A DNA stretch of 48,637 bases from Chitinophagales bacterium. GTDB lineage: Bacteria; Bacteroidota; Bacteroidia; Chitinophagales; Chitinophagaceae. Shown here piece by piece: positions 8,657-16,727 of this stretch; position 1 is the first letter of the stretch; each line of letters opens with the position of its first letter. The translations under genes were made by a program, and so were the position numbers. The stretch spans positions 1 to 48,637 of the forward strand of contig JAURIR010000008.1 of assembly GCA_030832645.1 (NCBI GenBank), written 5' to 3'. The notes under the pieces were generated by a model that did no database searches, had not been told where the DNA came from, and saw nothing but the letters and a program-made list of their open reading frames with translations.

Positions 8657-9577
8657 TCAATTACTTGAAAGAGTAATTTGGTTGATGAAGTCCATTACCT
8701 CGGGCAATGAACGCTTGAATTTGACCTGTGGGGGGATTTTACTTTCGTATGCAGCGGCAACCGGGCCTGATATCACGAAAGGTACATCACCAAACTTTTG
8801 AACAGCCTGGTTCATGAATCGTTCGAAGTTGAATAGTCTGGAAGCAGTGGTCATGTGGGTGTAGATGAAATCTGGCTTCTTGTGTTTCACTACGTAAGCA
8901 ACGTCGGAAAGAGGTACACTTGCGCCGAGGTAGTATACTTCGATACCTCTGTTTTTAAGCAGATACTGAATAAAGAGCAGTCCTAGCTCATGATATTCTC
9001 CGTCGGGCATAAAGAGAAGTACTCTTTTGTCGAATCGGAAAATTGGGTTGACCGCTTCGGTTCCCACAATCAGTTTATGACGGATGATATTGGAAACAAG
9101 GTGCTCTTGGGCTGGATTGATATGTCCAGTAACCCACAAGAGACCGATTCTTTCCATGAAGGGGAAAATATAGTGGTGGATGACCTTTTCGATGCCTTTT
9201 GCTTCAATTTTTTCTCTCAACAAACGCTCAAACTGTCCTAATTCGATGTCGACCATGTATTGAATCATGCTATTGACAACCTGCTCCTGTTGAGCTTCGG
9301 CGCTGCTGATACTGAGGATTTTATCGTTTATTTCACTATCGGACATCCGGTCGATGTGTGAAATTTTGAAACCATTTTTGTTGAGCAATGAGATGTTGAG
9401 GATCTTCTTGAGTTCTTCGTTGTTGTAGTAACGAATATTGGTATCCGTACGCTGGGGTTTCAAGAAATTGTACCGCTGTTCCCATATGCGGATGGTATGG
9501 GCCTTGATCCCTGTCAAATTCTCCAAATCCTTGATGGTAAAAGCGTTCATAGGGTCTATAACACCAAAGTTTGCCAA
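8657..9577 (-). CDS. CarH/LitR-like MerR regulator with cobalamin-binding photoreceptor domain
   Basis: The 306-residue protein begins with a MerR winged helix (FTIKDLENLTGIKAHTIRIW, about residues 13-32, then YNFLKPQRTDTNIRYY). A four-helix region and a Rossmann-type B12 domain follow. The CarH light-sensing signature is present: Trp148, nine residues, then Glu158-His159, and the cobalamin lower-ligand motif ExHxxG at 194-199 (His196). In known CarH proteins adenosylcobalamin supports a DNA-bound tetramer that light breaks apart, derepressing carotenoid genes. Here it sits directly upstream of sigma-crtI-crtB, which fits that role. An alternative start is Met10. Family is clear; light response is predicted only. 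Confidence 0.9.
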   Translation of the reverse strand: MANFGVIDPMNAFTIKDLENLTGIKAHTIRIWEQRYNFLKPQRTDTNIRYYNNEELKKILNISLLNKNGFKISHIDRMSDSEINDKILSISSAEAQQEQVVNSMIQYMVDIELGQFERLLREKIEAKGIEKVIHHYIFPFMERIGLLWVTGHINPAQEHLVSNIIRHKLIVGTEAVNPIFRFDKRVLLFMPDGEYHELGLLFIQYLLKNRGIEVYYLGASVPLSDVAYVVKHKKPDFIYTHMTTASRLFNFERFMNQAVQKFGDVPFVISGPVAAAYESKIPPQVKFKRSLPEVMDFINQITLSSN

Positions 9578-9589
9578 TTGTTCTACAGA

Positions 9590-10093
9590 TCAGGCTTTGA
9601 GCAGGTTTTTCTTTTCAAATTTCGCGGTGAGCGCAAAACCAAGGCTTTCGATCCGGACTTCCACAAAATTATTGCCCAGAACCCTCAAGACCCTGCCTGT
9701 TGCTCCTACCATGACGCCGGCGTTGATGACTACCTCGTCGGCGGGTCGCATATCGATATTTTTGACCTCTACGTTCTCGTAATCGTTCAAAAATTTCTTG
9801 ATTTCAATGATTTCATCGTCGCGCACAATGGCGGGCTTCCCATTCCAATAGACAAAATTCAGCACCCCGTCTACATATCTCACTTCGGTTCTTTCATTTT
9901 CCTCTACTCTCACAAAAACATAACTTTTAAAAAGTGGCTCCTCAACGATTTTCATGCGGTCGCTCCACTTTCGTTTTACCCTGTTCAAAGGGCAATAGGC
10001 CTCGATGCCCTTTTGCTCAAGTGCTTTGTTTACTTTTTTCTCCCACCGTGGCTTCGTGTATAGCGCGTACCACTTTTTCTTGCTATCACTCAT
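9590..10093 (-). CDS. NusG-like specialised antiterminator (UpxY/RfaH type)
   Basis: The 167-residue protein has an N-terminal NGN domain starting WYALYTKPRWEKKVNKAL and containing YCPLNRVKRKWSDR and PLFKSYVFVRV. A C-terminal KOW segment follows (VMVGATGRVLRVLGNNFVEV). This is the layout of the NusG paralogues called UpxY in Bacteroides, which ride on RNA polymerase and allow read-through of long operons. They usually head capsule or exopolysaccharide loci, but none is here. It lies 7 bases after the M28 peptidase gene and 12 bases before the CarH-like gene on the same strand. It could act on the carotenoid genes or in trans on a distant surface-polysaccharide operon. Confidence 0.88.
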   Translation of the reverse strand: MSDSKKKWYALYTKPRWEKKVNKALEQKGIEAYCPLNRVKRKWSDRMKIVEEPLFKSYVFVRVEENERTEVRYVDGVLNFVYWNGKPAIVRDDEIIEIKKFLNDYENVEVKNIDMRPADEVVINAGVMVGATGRVLRVLGNNFVEVRIESLGFALTAKFEKKNLLKA

Positions 10094-10100
10094 AGGTTTT

Positions 10101-11633
10101 TTAATTCAGAGGAATATCTCTCTTCAACTTTTCATCTCGGTTGGCCATCTCCCAAGCAGTATTGAAAACCAATTGTGCTCTTTTGGCCATCAGCGGATAA
10201 TAGATTTTGTCGGGGGTATCTGTTGGTTTGTGGTAATCCGACAACAACATACCATCGTAATAAAAAATGATAGGTACTCCTTTGTTTGCAAAATTGAAAT
10301 GGTCGCTTCTGTAATAAATTCTATTGGGGTCTTTGGGATCATTGAATTTGTAATCGAGTGTTATGTTGGTGTATTTCTTATTTGCTGCTTCACTGATAGG
10401 TTTTAGATCAGTGCTCAATTTATCATCCCCTACTACATACACATAATTCAATGTATCACCTGTCTTCCTTTCTGTATCAACTCTTCCGATCATATCGATA
10501 TTTAAATCGGCAGTGGCCTTTTCCAAAGGAATGGTTGGATGATCAGCGAAATATTCTGATCCCCACAAGCCTTTTTCTTCTCCACTTACGGTCATAAATA
10601 AAATATTTCTTCTAGGACCTTTCCCCTCTGCTTTTGCTTTTGCAAATGCTTCAGCAATTTCCAATACACCTACGGTGCCCGATCCATCATCGTCTGCACC
10701 ATAGTAAATTACATCTCCGCGTTTACCCAAATGGTCATAGTGAGCAGTGATGATCAACCATTCATCGGATTTATCAGTTCCTTCCAAGTAGCCCAATACA
10801 TTGGAGCTCGATGCCTCGGTAGTTTTCTTTTCAAAAACCAATTTTACATTCGACTTGATTGATTGAGCAGGTAATGATTTCGTTTTCCCTGCTTCCTTCA
10901 ATTGAGTATATGCGTCACCCAGTAAAGATTTGGCAACTTGTTCTGAAATAAAATATGAATTGGGATATTGTTCTGCTTTGTACAAATCGGTATACATGGT
11001 AGATTCCGCAGATGCCTTACGCGGAAATCCGTTTGCAACAATCATTACAGCGGCAGCACCTTTGTTGCGGGCTGTTTGCAATTTTCCGTACCAACTTCCC
11101 GGAGACCTGAAACCAGGTGCTGATGGCTTATACCCAGATGGAGTTCCATCCATAACAAGCACCAATTTCCCCGTTACATTTTGTCCGGCATAGTCATCTA
11201 TTTCTTTGTCTACAATTCCATGCCCTGCGAATACTGCTTCAGAAAAATAATGTGTGGCTGAGGTATTCCAGTTAGAAAGTGGACTAACATCTGTATTCAA
11301 TTCAAACACCTTTCCGTTGATAGTAATTGAAGAGCCAACTACTTGATCCTTGTATACAGGATAGGATTGCTGAAAGCTTCCATTGTTTCCCGGTTGTAAG
11401 CCCAAGGATTTGAAATGATTTTCAATGTAAGCTGCGGCTTTGCGTTGTCCTTCGGTGGCCGTTTCTCTTCCCTCCATTTCAGCACCCGCAACAATGTATA
11501 AGTGTTTACTCAAATCTTCGGGGGTAATGGTTGCTGCATATTTTTTTGGATCGGCAATTGCCGTTTTCTTTTTTTGTGCAGTAGAAGCAATCGAAATGAA
11601 CAAAACGAATGAAAGTGATAAGATCCTTACCAT
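10101..11633 (-). CDS. Secreted M28-family zinc aminopeptidase with PA domain
   Basis: The 510-residue exported protein has a signal peptide (MVRILSLSFVLFISIASTAQ). A protease-associated insert lies around residues 130-260 (FAGHGIVDKEIDDYAGQNV). The M28 catalytic domain has co-catalytic zinc ligands and catalytic residues in order: TAHYDHLG, GADDDGSGTVG, SGEEKGLWGSEYF, IDMIGR and SDHFNFANKGVP. M28 enzymes remove N-terminal residues from peptides; substrate preference cannot be read here. It starts 3 bases after the rpiB stop and is followed 7 bases later by the NusG-like gene, so it is probably part of a tatC-rpiB-M28-nusG run. Confidence 0.93.
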   Translation of the reverse strand: MVRILSLSFVLFISIASTAQKKKTAIADPKKYAATITPEDLSKHLYIVAGAEMEGRETATEGQRKAAAYIENHFKSLGLQPGNNGSFQQSYPVYKDQVVGSSITINGKVFELNTDVSPLSNWNTSATHYFSEAVFAGHGIVDKEIDDYAGQNVTGKLVLVMDGTPSGYKPSAPGFRSPGSWYGKLQTARNKGAAAVMIVANGFPRKASAESTMYTDLYKAEQYPNSYFISEQVAKSLLGDAYTQLKEAGKTKSLPAQSIKSNVKLVFEKKTTEASSSNVLGYLEGTDKSDEWLIITAHYDHLGKRGDVIYYGADDDGSGTVGVLEIAEAFAKAKAEGKGPRRNILFMTVSGEEKGLWGSEYFADHPTIPLEKATADLNIDMIGRVDTERKTGDTLNYVYVVGDDKLSTDLKPISEAANKKYTNITLDYKFNDPKDPNRIYYRSDHFNFANKGVPIIFYYDGMLLSDYHKPTDTPDKIYYPLMAKRAQLVFNTAWEMANRDEKLKRDIPLN

Positions 11634-11636
11634 GTG

Positions 11637-12071
11637 TTAGATTTTAATTTTTTGAACTCTATTGAGATGTCTTCCTCCCTCGAATTCGGTAGATAAAAAT
11701 AGATCTACCATTTCGCAAGCAAGATCAATGTTTACAAATCGTGCGGGAATACAGATGATGTTTGCATCGTTGTGTTGACGAGCTAAACTAGCTATATCTT
11801 TTTCCCAACATATTGCAGCTCTGATAGCTTGGTGTTTGTTGGCTGTGATGGCTACTCCGTTGGCCGATCCACAAATCAGTATCCCTTTGATTGCTTCGTC
11901 TTCTTCAACAGCGCTTGCAACAGCATGCGCATAATCGGGATAGTCGCATGATGCCTCTGAAAAAGTGCCATGATCTTGCACTTCAAATCCGTTTTGTTTG
12001 AGATGATCTATCACCGCAGCTTTGTAGCTGAACCCTGCATGATCTGACCCAATTGCGATTGTCTGATTCAT
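11637..12071 (-). CDS. rpiB: Ribose-5-phosphate isomerase B
   Basis: RpiB interconverts ribose 5-phosphate and ribulose 5-phosphate in the pentose phosphate pathway. The N-terminus IAIGSDHAGF and the active-site region GILICGSANGVAITANK match the RpiB/LacAB family; the conserved catalytic Cys is in CGSANG. The ATG chosen gives 144 residues beginning MNQTIAIGSDHAG, as usual for the family, and clears the tatC stop by 14 bases. A start 24 bases further upstream would overlap tatC by 10 bases. Confidence 0.94.
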   Translation of the reverse strand: MNQTIAIGSDHAGFSYKAAVIDHLKQNGFEVQDHGTFSEASCDYPDYAHAVASAVEEDEAIKGILICGSANGVAITANKHQAIRAAICWEKDIASLARQHNDANIICIPARFVNIDLACEMVDLFLSTEFEGGRHLNRVQKIKI

Positions 12072-12085
12072 ATTACTATTTATAA

Positions 12086-12946
12086 TTACTCCCACTCTTT
12101 GTCGAGATTCTTGCGAACACGAACTGCAATGAGAATACTGATTTCATACAACAATACCAATGGTATTACTACAATCAATTGCGATCCCCAATCGGGCGAA
12201 GGTGTGATGATGGCCGCCAATACCAGTAAAACGACGTACGCATACTTGCGGTAGTTTCTTAAAAAAGTTGGTGTGATGATTCCCAATTTAGACAATAACC
12301 ACGTTGCCATGGGGAGTTCAAACGCGATTCCTGCACCCAGCGCAATGTCTATCAATGTATCAAGGTAATCGGAAAGCGTAGGACGGTATTCGATCACCCC
12401 CAATCCTCCAATGGTGTAGTTTGCCAAAAAATTAAACGTGAAAGGTGCCAACATGAAATAGCCAAATGCTACACCCATAAAGAAAAAGAAGCTCACCCAA
12501 AAAATAATTCCTCTTGTATATTTTAATTCAGTGGGTTTTAATGCGGGGCGAACAAATTTCCAAATCTCATAAAATACAAATGGAATGGCTACCAGCAATC
12601 CGCCGACCACTGCTATTGTAATGCTAGACATGAATGTTCCGCTGATGGATGTAACCTGTAAGTTCAATTTCATGGGAGGCATGCACAACGAATCGCCCAT
12701 GTGAAGTAAGTGACTTAGGTTGCATAGCATTCGATAGGAGATGAAATCATTGCGGGTGGGCCCCATGATGACCAAGTCAAAAATTTCATCGATGTAAACA
12801 AAGAAAAGAATGGCAGAAATTAATATGGCCAAAACGGACCGTACAATATGCCAACGCAAAATTTCCAGATGGTCGATAAAACTCATCTCTGATTCTTCCC
12901 CTTCGCCTGATCTGAGTCGCCTTAAGAATGTTTTCTTCTCCTCCAC
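12086..12946 (-). CDS. tatC: Twin-arginine translocase subunit TatC
   Basis: TatC is the inner-membrane receptor that recognises twin-arginine signal peptides and exports folded proteins. The 286-residue protein begins with a charged cytoplasmic tail. The TatC hallmark MSFIDHLEILRWHIVRSV follows, then six hydrophobic segments. The conserved PFVFYEIWKFVRPALKPTE loop and the FELPMATWLL segment are both present. No tatA or tatB lies in the window, so those subunits must be elsewhere. It is the first gene of the minus-strand run toward rpiB. Confidence 0.95.
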   Translation of the reverse strand: MEEKKTFLRRLRSGEGEESEMSFIDHLEILRWHIVRSVLAILISAILFFVYIDEIFDLVIMGPTRNDFISYRMLCNLSHLLHMGDSLCMPPMKLNLQVTSISGTFMSSITIAVVGGLLVAIPFVFYEIWKFVRPALKPTELKYTRGIIFWVSFFFFMGVAFGYFMLAPFTFNFLANYTIGGLGVIEYRPTLSDYLDTLIDIALGAGIAFELPMATWLLSKLGIITPTFLRNYRKYAYVVLLVLAAIITPSPDWGSQLIVVIPLVLLYEISILIAVRVRKNLDKEWE

Positions 12947-13031
12947 GTACCTTTTTTTGGAAACGCTAAGGTAAGGAAATGGGCAGAGTGAAACGATAAG
13001 GGTCTCCTAATTTTACCAGCAGGCGCGAATC

Positions 13032-13667
13032 TTAAAATCCATCGATAAAAAGTGCCTCCACCACCCATTTTCCGGTCATTTTTTTTAGGGATGCCTCCCA
13101 TCCGCCCTGTTCAATTTGGCAGAAATGTGGATGAGCATATCCCAATTGGTACCTGCCAGCCAACACCAATGCATTGTTCTCCATTTTTTTATTTCTAAAC
13201 ATAATATTGCATTGGCTGATGGCAGGTTTTCTTTCCTCACTGTTTTTGATCAAATACCTGAATTCAGGTTCTGATAGATTTTCATACTCGTTGAAATGCA
13301 TCAGCTGTGCTGTGGTATTTATTTCTTCAATTTTTTGCTTTCGAAAAATATCTTCCAACAACTGTTGAACGAGTTGATTGGCGTCATCAATAGAGGGATG
13401 TGGTGCCACACGATCGTACACGAAACAAAATTGAAGCCCTGCTGGGTGAGGGGGTAAAAGCATTTGCATGAATTCGTTGGCCATGAAATCATATTGATCT
13501 CTGATGCAAAGTGGATCTTGATGAAAAACTACATGGATTTGGTGTTGATGCAACAGAATCGTCCATCTGTTCAAGGAGGATTCAATTTCCTGATCGGATA
13601 ATGAGGACGAAGGGAGGATGAGTTCTTGCAGATTGATTTTATCCTTTACAATGATACCTTTTGACAT
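13032..13667 (-). CDS. Conserved-looking protein of unknown function
   Basis: I do not recognise this gene. Starting at the internal ATG (MSKGIIVKDK) it encodes 211 residues; an in-frame ATG at 13703 would add 12. There is no signal peptide, membrane segment or clear catalytic motif. The protein is soluble and mixed alpha/beta in look, with a His/Gln-rich stretch (LLHQHQIHVVFHQDPLC, about residues 40-55) and an acidic helical segment (DDANQLVQQLLEDIFRKQK). It stands alone, 85 bases upstream of tatC in coordinate order and divergent from yidD. The uninterrupted frame and gene-like composition support it being real. Confidence 0.7.
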   Translation of the reverse strand: MSKGIIVKDKINLQELILPSSSLSDQEIESSLNRWTILLHQHQIHVVFHQDPLCIRDQYDFMANEFMQMLLPPHPAGLQFCFVYDRVAPHPSIDDANQLVQQLLEDIFRKQKIEEINTTAQLMHFNEYENLSEPEFRYLIKNSEERKPAISQCNIMFRNKKMENNALVLAGRYQLGYAHPHFCQIEQGGWEASLKKMTGKWVVEALFIDGF

Positions 13668-13778
13668 GGTAAAAAATTTTAGATAAAATTCTCTGACTCC
13701 CATCTGTGGAAAAAGGACAATAGCACTTTTTTAAAAAGAGAATTCACCAAAAGAGAAGACCGTTTAACGGATATGAAA

Positions 13779-13786
13779 TAGCTTTA
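13779..13786 (+). promoter_or_regulatory. Candidate -7 element just before yidD
   Basis: TAGCTTTA matches TAnnTTTG at seven of eight positions and ends only 6 bases before the yidD ATG. If used, the mRNA would be leaderless or nearly so. No clear -33 box is seen, so confidence is low. Confidence 0.3.
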
Positions 13787-13792
13787 CACTGA

Positions 13793-14032
13793 ATGAACGC
13801 GTTGAAAACCACCTTCCGAAAGCTGTTGATTGCACCATTTATTTTTCTGATTCAACTATACAGGATGGTGATTTCCCCGTGGATGGGGCCTAAATGCAGG
13901 TACACGCCCAGTTGTTCGCAATACGCGATGGACGCCCTTCGAAAGTATGGAATGATAAAGGGCCTATGGAAGGCCCTTCAAAGAATATCTAGATGCCATC
14001 CCTGGGGTGGCAGCGGCTATGATCCTGCTTAG
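13793..14032 (+). CDS. yidD: Membrane protein insertion efficiency factor YidD
   Basis: YidD is a small membrane-associated protein that helps YidC insert inner-membrane proteins. The 79 residues show the full family signature: an amphipathic N-terminus ([19 protein letters not shown]), then [11 protein letters not shown] and [12 protein letters not shown], with the three conserved cysteines. In many bacteria yidD sits inside rpmH-rnpA-yidD-yidC. Here rpmH and rnpA are only about 1.5 kb away but on the other strand, with sod and tadA between. Its TAG stop overlaps the sod TAA stop by 4 bases tail-to-tail. Confidence 0.96.
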   Translation: MNALKTTFRKLLIAPFIFLIQLYRMVISPWMGPKCRYTPSCSQYAMDALRKYGMIKGLWKALQRISRCHPWGGSGYDPA

Positions 14033-14622
14033 AAACGTTCCGCAACTTTTTTCCAATTTACAACCGACCAAAATGCAGCCAGGTAATCTGCACGGCGATT
14101 CTGATACTTTAAATAATATGCATGTTCCCAAACATCGACGCCCAAAATTGGTGTGCCTTTTACTTCTGCAACATCCATTAATGGATTGTCTTGGTTAGGA
14201 GTAGATGAAATTTCCAACTTACCGTCTTTCACCAACAACCATGCCCAACCGCTTCCGAAGCGGGTCATACCTGCAGCACTGAATTTTTCTTTGAATGCAT
14301 CAAACGATCCAAATGCAGCATCAATGGCTGCACCCAATGCTCCTTCAGGCTTTCCACCTGCGTTGGGAGCTAAGCTTTCCCAAAAGAAAGTATGGTTCCA
14401 ATGTCCACCTCCGTTGTTGCGTACTGCAACAGATATGCTGCCTGCATGGGCCACCAATTCTTCGAGTGATTTATTTTCGTGCGGAGTACCTGCGATGGCC
14501 TTGTTCAAATTATCTACATACGCCTGATGGTGTTTGCCATGATGTATCTGCATGGTTTGCGTATCAATATGTGGTTCCAATGCATCGTGTGCATAAGGTA
14601 AAGCGGGTAATGTAAATGCCAT
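14029..14622 (-). CDS. sodA: Superoxide dismutase, Fe/Mn family (Mn-type residues)
   Basis: This cytoplasmic enzyme dismutes superoxide to oxygen and hydrogen peroxide. The 197-residue length is standard. Metal ligands are visible: the His in [12 protein letters not shown], the His of [11 protein letters not shown], and the Asp and His of DVWEHAYYL. The second-sphere Gln in STPNQDNPL is the pattern usual for Mn-type enzymes, whereas Fe-type enzymes generally have an Ala/Gly there and Gln elsewhere. Mn use, or cambialistic use, is therefore favoured but not proven. It has its own candidate promoter in the tadA-sod gap. Confidence 0.96.
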   Translation of the reverse strand: MAFTLPALPYAHDALEPHIDTQTMQIHHGKHHQAYVDNLNKAIAGTPHENKSLEELVAHAGSISVAVRNNGGGHWNHTFFWESLAPNAGGKPEGALGAAIDAAFGSFDAFKEKFSAAGMTRFGSGWAWLLVKDGKLEISSTPNQDNPLMDVAEVKGTPILGVDVWEHAYYLKYQNRRADYLAAFWSVVNWKKVAERF

Positions 14623-14636
14623 AAAATTATTTTTTA

Positions 14637-14644
14637 CAAAGATA
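14637..14644 (-). promoter_or_regulatory. -7 promoter element for sod
   Basis: The minus strand reads TATCTTTG, a perfect TAnnTTTG match, 14 bases upstream of the sod ATG and just after the tadA stop. This predicts a very short 5' leader. A -33 box is not obvious. Confidence 0.55.
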
Positions 14645-14649
14645 AAAAA

Positions 14650-15090
14650 TCAGGAACGCTTTTTCCTAAAAAAGGATTTCATTAGTTCGGCTGCCTCTTC
14701 AGCTAGAAAGCCTGTATAAATCTGTGTTTTCGCATGAAATGGATTTTTATCTCCTGTGTAACATTGGTGTCCATTTTTTACATCGGGTGCTCCCCAAACT
14801 ATTTTTCCGATTTTGCTCCAATGCAACGCACCGGCACACATCAAACAAGGCTCTACTGTAACATAGAGGGTTGCATCTGGTAAATATTTTGATCCCATCG
14901 CATTGAATGCAGATGTGAGTGCGATGATTTCTGCATGCGCAGTTGGATCGTTCAGTTTTTCAACCATGTTGTATCCCCTAGCAATGATTCTGCCATCTTG
15001 TACCACTACTGCACCAACAGGCACTTCGTCTTCCTGAAATGCTTTTTCTGCCTCTTTGAGAGCCATCCTCATGAAATATTCATCGTTCAT
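14650..15090 (-). CDS. tadA: tRNA-specific adenosine deaminase TadA (nucleoside deaminase)
   Basis: TadA converts the wobble adenosine of tRNA-Arg(ACG) to inosine. The 146-residue protein from MNDEYFMRMALKEAEKAF has the deaminase zinc site: HAEI (catalytic Glu) and PCLMCAGA. The segment VPVGAVVVQDG is typical of TadA. The ATG chosen lies 4 bases after the rnpA stop. An upstream start would overlap rnpA by 53 bases and add a poorly conserved extension. Guanine deaminase-type paralogues share the fold, but length and motifs favour TadA. Confidence 0.92.
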   Translation of the reverse strand: MNDEYFMRMALKEAEKAFQEDEVPVGAVVVQDGRIIARGYNMVEKLNDPTAHAEIIALTSAFNAMGSKYLPDATLYVTVEPCLMCAGALHWSKIGKIVWGAPDVKNGHQCYTGDKNPFHAKTQIYTGFLAEEAAELMKSFFRKKRS

Positions 15091-15094
15091 TGCA

Positions 15095-15493
15095 TCAACT
15101 TTTTTCGAGCTTGGATGATAATTTTTCAAGTGCAGCAGACATCGCATCCTTTATGACCTGATAGTCTACCAATTGAGCATGCGCATAGACAAAGAAAACA
15201 TTCATCGATTGATTGCGCTGGCGTAAATTTTCTTGAAGGAGAAGTTTTTGTTGCCGAAAGGCCTCTCTGATCCTTCGTTTCATCAAATTACGGTCTACCG
15301 CTTTTTTAAAATATTTTGCCCCTACCGAAACGCCCATCTTCAATGGAAATGGATCTTGTTCTGTGTTATTTTGAATTTGATGGAATACAACCAAGGGTGG
15401 AACTTTGAATTTCTCTCCTTGCTCAAAAAGTGCACGAATACTTTTCAAGCTTTTCAGTCGTTCGTTTTTTGATAAGGTATATCGAGGGGCCAT
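15095..15493 (-). CDS. rnpA: Ribonuclease P protein component
   Basis: RnpA is the protein subunit that helps RNase P RNA remove the 5' leader from pre-tRNAs. The conserved RNA-binding motif is visible as VDRNLMKRRIREAFRQQK near residue 70. The N-terminus APRYTLSKNERLKS fits the family. The ATG that begins MAPRYTL was chosen. An in-frame ATG three codons earlier (15502) would fall in the T-tract of the rpmH terminator hairpin. The order rpmH-rnpA is the conserved bacterial one, here separated by that hairpin. Confidence 0.93.
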   Translation of the reverse strand: MAPRYTLSKNERLKSLKSIRALFEQGEKFKVPPLVVFHQIQNNTEQDPFPLKMGVSVGAKYFKKAVDRNLMKRRIREAFRQQKLLLQENLRQRNQSMNVFFVYAHAQLVDYQVIKDAMSAALEKLSSKLEKS

Positions 15494-15500
15494 GTTTAAC

Positions 15501-15532
15501 AAAAATAGCTCCAGAAAAGATCTGGAGCTATT
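15501..15532 (-). terminator. Intrinsic terminator between rpmH and rnpA
   Basis: A perfect 12-bp inverted repeat (arms AATAGCTCCAGA at 15504-15515 and its complement at 15521-15532, 5-base loop) lies 25 bases after the rpmH stop. On the minus strand it is followed by a run of T. It can end or attenuate rpmH transcription before rnpA, which would let L34 be made in excess over RnpA. Confidence 0.85.
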
Positions 15533-15557
15533 ATTTAATGAAATATGCTTTAGCTTC

Positions 15558-15713
15558 TTATTTCAGTTTGGATTCGCTAGAAACACTCAGCTTTTTGCGA
15601 CCTTTTTTTCTTCTGTTCGCCAATACTGCACGTCCGTTAGCGGTTTCCATGCGTTTGCGGAATCCGTGTACCGATTTTCTGCGTCTGCGATGAGGTTGGA
15701 ATGTACGTTTCAT
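15558..15713 (-). CDS. rpmH: 50S ribosomal protein L34
   Basis: This 51-residue, very basic ribosomal protein reads [18 protein letters not shown] at its start, then [20 protein letters not shown]. That is the full L34 signature, and L34 is usually 44-52 residues long. The tail [12 protein letters not shown] is slightly longer than in E. coli, as often in Bacteroidota. The start ATG is at 15713 and the TAA stop at 15558. The gene has its own promoter about 105 bases upstream and a terminator just downstream. Confidence 0.97.
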   Translation of the reverse strand: MKRTFQPHRRRRKSVHGFRKRMETANGRAVLANRRKKGRKKLSVSSESKLK

Positions 15714-15818
15714 AATATTTTTCTTTTTCCTTTTTTTGAAACAATGGATCGGGAGAAGCGATCAAGTCTGTTCAATCTCTCCACGGGTCACCACACCTGT
15801 GGAATTGTGAAAGGACGG

Positions 15819-15849
15819 CAAAGGTATAGTTTTTAGGCTAAAAAGGCAA
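15819..15849 (-). promoter_or_regulatory. Promoter for rpmH
   Basis: On the minus strand, TTG (15849-15847) is followed after 20 bases by TACCTTTG (15826-15819). This matches the Bacteroidota pattern of a TTTG-like -33 box, a 19-21 base spacer and TAnnTTTG. Transcription would start near 15813 and give an rpmH leader of about 100 bases. Confidence 0.6.
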
Positions 15850-15864
15850 GCCTAAGCGAGCAAA

Positions 15865-16689
15865 TCAGAGAGATGCGCTCTGAGCGGGCACTTCTTCTCC
15901 CCAAAATGCGCCTGCTGCCCTACCAAATGTGGTAGTATCGCCGGTGGTAAAGAAGTCAATTTTACCCTCTCGGCTCAGTTTTTTTTCCATTTCTGGATGT
16001 CTTCTCAGATAGGCTACCAGGCTTTCAGCCACAATCTCACCCTGGGAAACAAGCTGGATAGCAGGATTGATGAACTCCCTGATTTTTGGCAGCAATAAAG
16101 GATAATGAGTACACCCCAGTAAAATGGTATCGATGCCTTCGCATTGATTCAGTAGTCCGTGTAAACAGTCTTGAACAGGCTGATCAGCTTTGGCATTCAG
16201 GTGTTCCCCCGATTCTACCAAATCTACCCAAGCGGGACAGGCCTGCTGATATACGGTAACATCCGGAAAAGACTTTTGTATTTCGATAACGTACGATGCT
16301 GAATCGATCGTTCCCTTTGTTCCCAGTATACCAATGTGATTGGTTTCTGTGTAATCGCCAATTACTTCGGTAGTGGGGCGAATGACACCCAATACTCTTT
16401 TAGTAGGATCTATCCGTGGGAGATCTTTTTGCTGAATGGTTCGAAGGGCCTTGGCCGATGCAGTGTTGCATGCCAGGATCACCAAAGGGCATCCTTTGTC
16501 AAAAAGCCAGTTCACCGCTTCCAGCGTATAATGATATACGGTTTCAAAATCACGTGGACCGTAAGGAGCTCTTTTGTTATCGCCCAAATAGACAAAATCA
16601 TATTCAGGCAACAACCGAACGATTTCTTTTAAAACCGTCAAGCCGCCTAATCCTGAATCGAATACTCCTATGGGGGATGAGGAAGTCAT
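15865..16689 (-). CDS. murI: Glutamate racemase
   Basis: MurI makes D-glutamate for peptidoglycan. The 274-residue protein begins MTSSSPIGVFDSGLGGLTVL. The two catalytic Cys regions are ILACNTASA (near residue 75) and LLGCTHYPLLLP (near 190), and LGDNKRAPYG is also typical. The ATG at 16689 was chosen; the alternative at 16710 is a TTG inside the terminator hairpin stem of the upstream Skp gene. It follows the bamA-skp-skp block, a common Bacteroidota order. Confidence 0.96.
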   Translation of the reverse strand: MTSSSPIGVFDSGLGGLTVLKEIVRLLPEYDFVYLGDNKRAPYGPRDFETVYHYTLEAVNWLFDKGCPLVILACNTASAKALRTIQQKDLPRIDPTKRVLGVIRPTTEVIGDYTETNHIGILGTKGTIDSASYVIEIQKSFPDVTVYQQACPAWVDLVESGEHLNAKADQPVQDCLHGLLNQCEGIDTILLGCTHYPLLLPKIREFINPAIQLVSQGEIVAESLVAYLRRHPEMEKKLSREGKIDFFTTGDTTTFGRAAGAFWGEEVPAQSASL

Positions 16690-16692
16690 GGC

Positions 16693-16721
16693 AAAAAAAG
16701 ACCGAAACAATTGTTTCGGTC
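16693..16721 (-). terminator. Intrinsic terminator after the second Skp-like gene
   Basis: A perfect palindrome with 11-base arms (GACCGAAACAA and its complement, 16700-16721) begins 7 bases after the Skp-like stop. On the minus strand it is followed directly by seven T. This is a textbook terminator closing the envelope block and separating it from murI. Confidence 0.88.
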
Positions 16722-16727
16722 GGTTAT

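Noticed and set aside
9497-10063. 188-codon plus-strand frame opposite the NusG-like gene
   Set aside because: Complement of a recognised gene; Phe/Val-rich translation without domains.
15833-15855. Hairpin TTAGGCT...AGCCTAA just after murI, considered as its terminator
   Set aside because: Only a 7-bp stem and no T-run on the minus strand; it overlaps the rpmH promoter instead.
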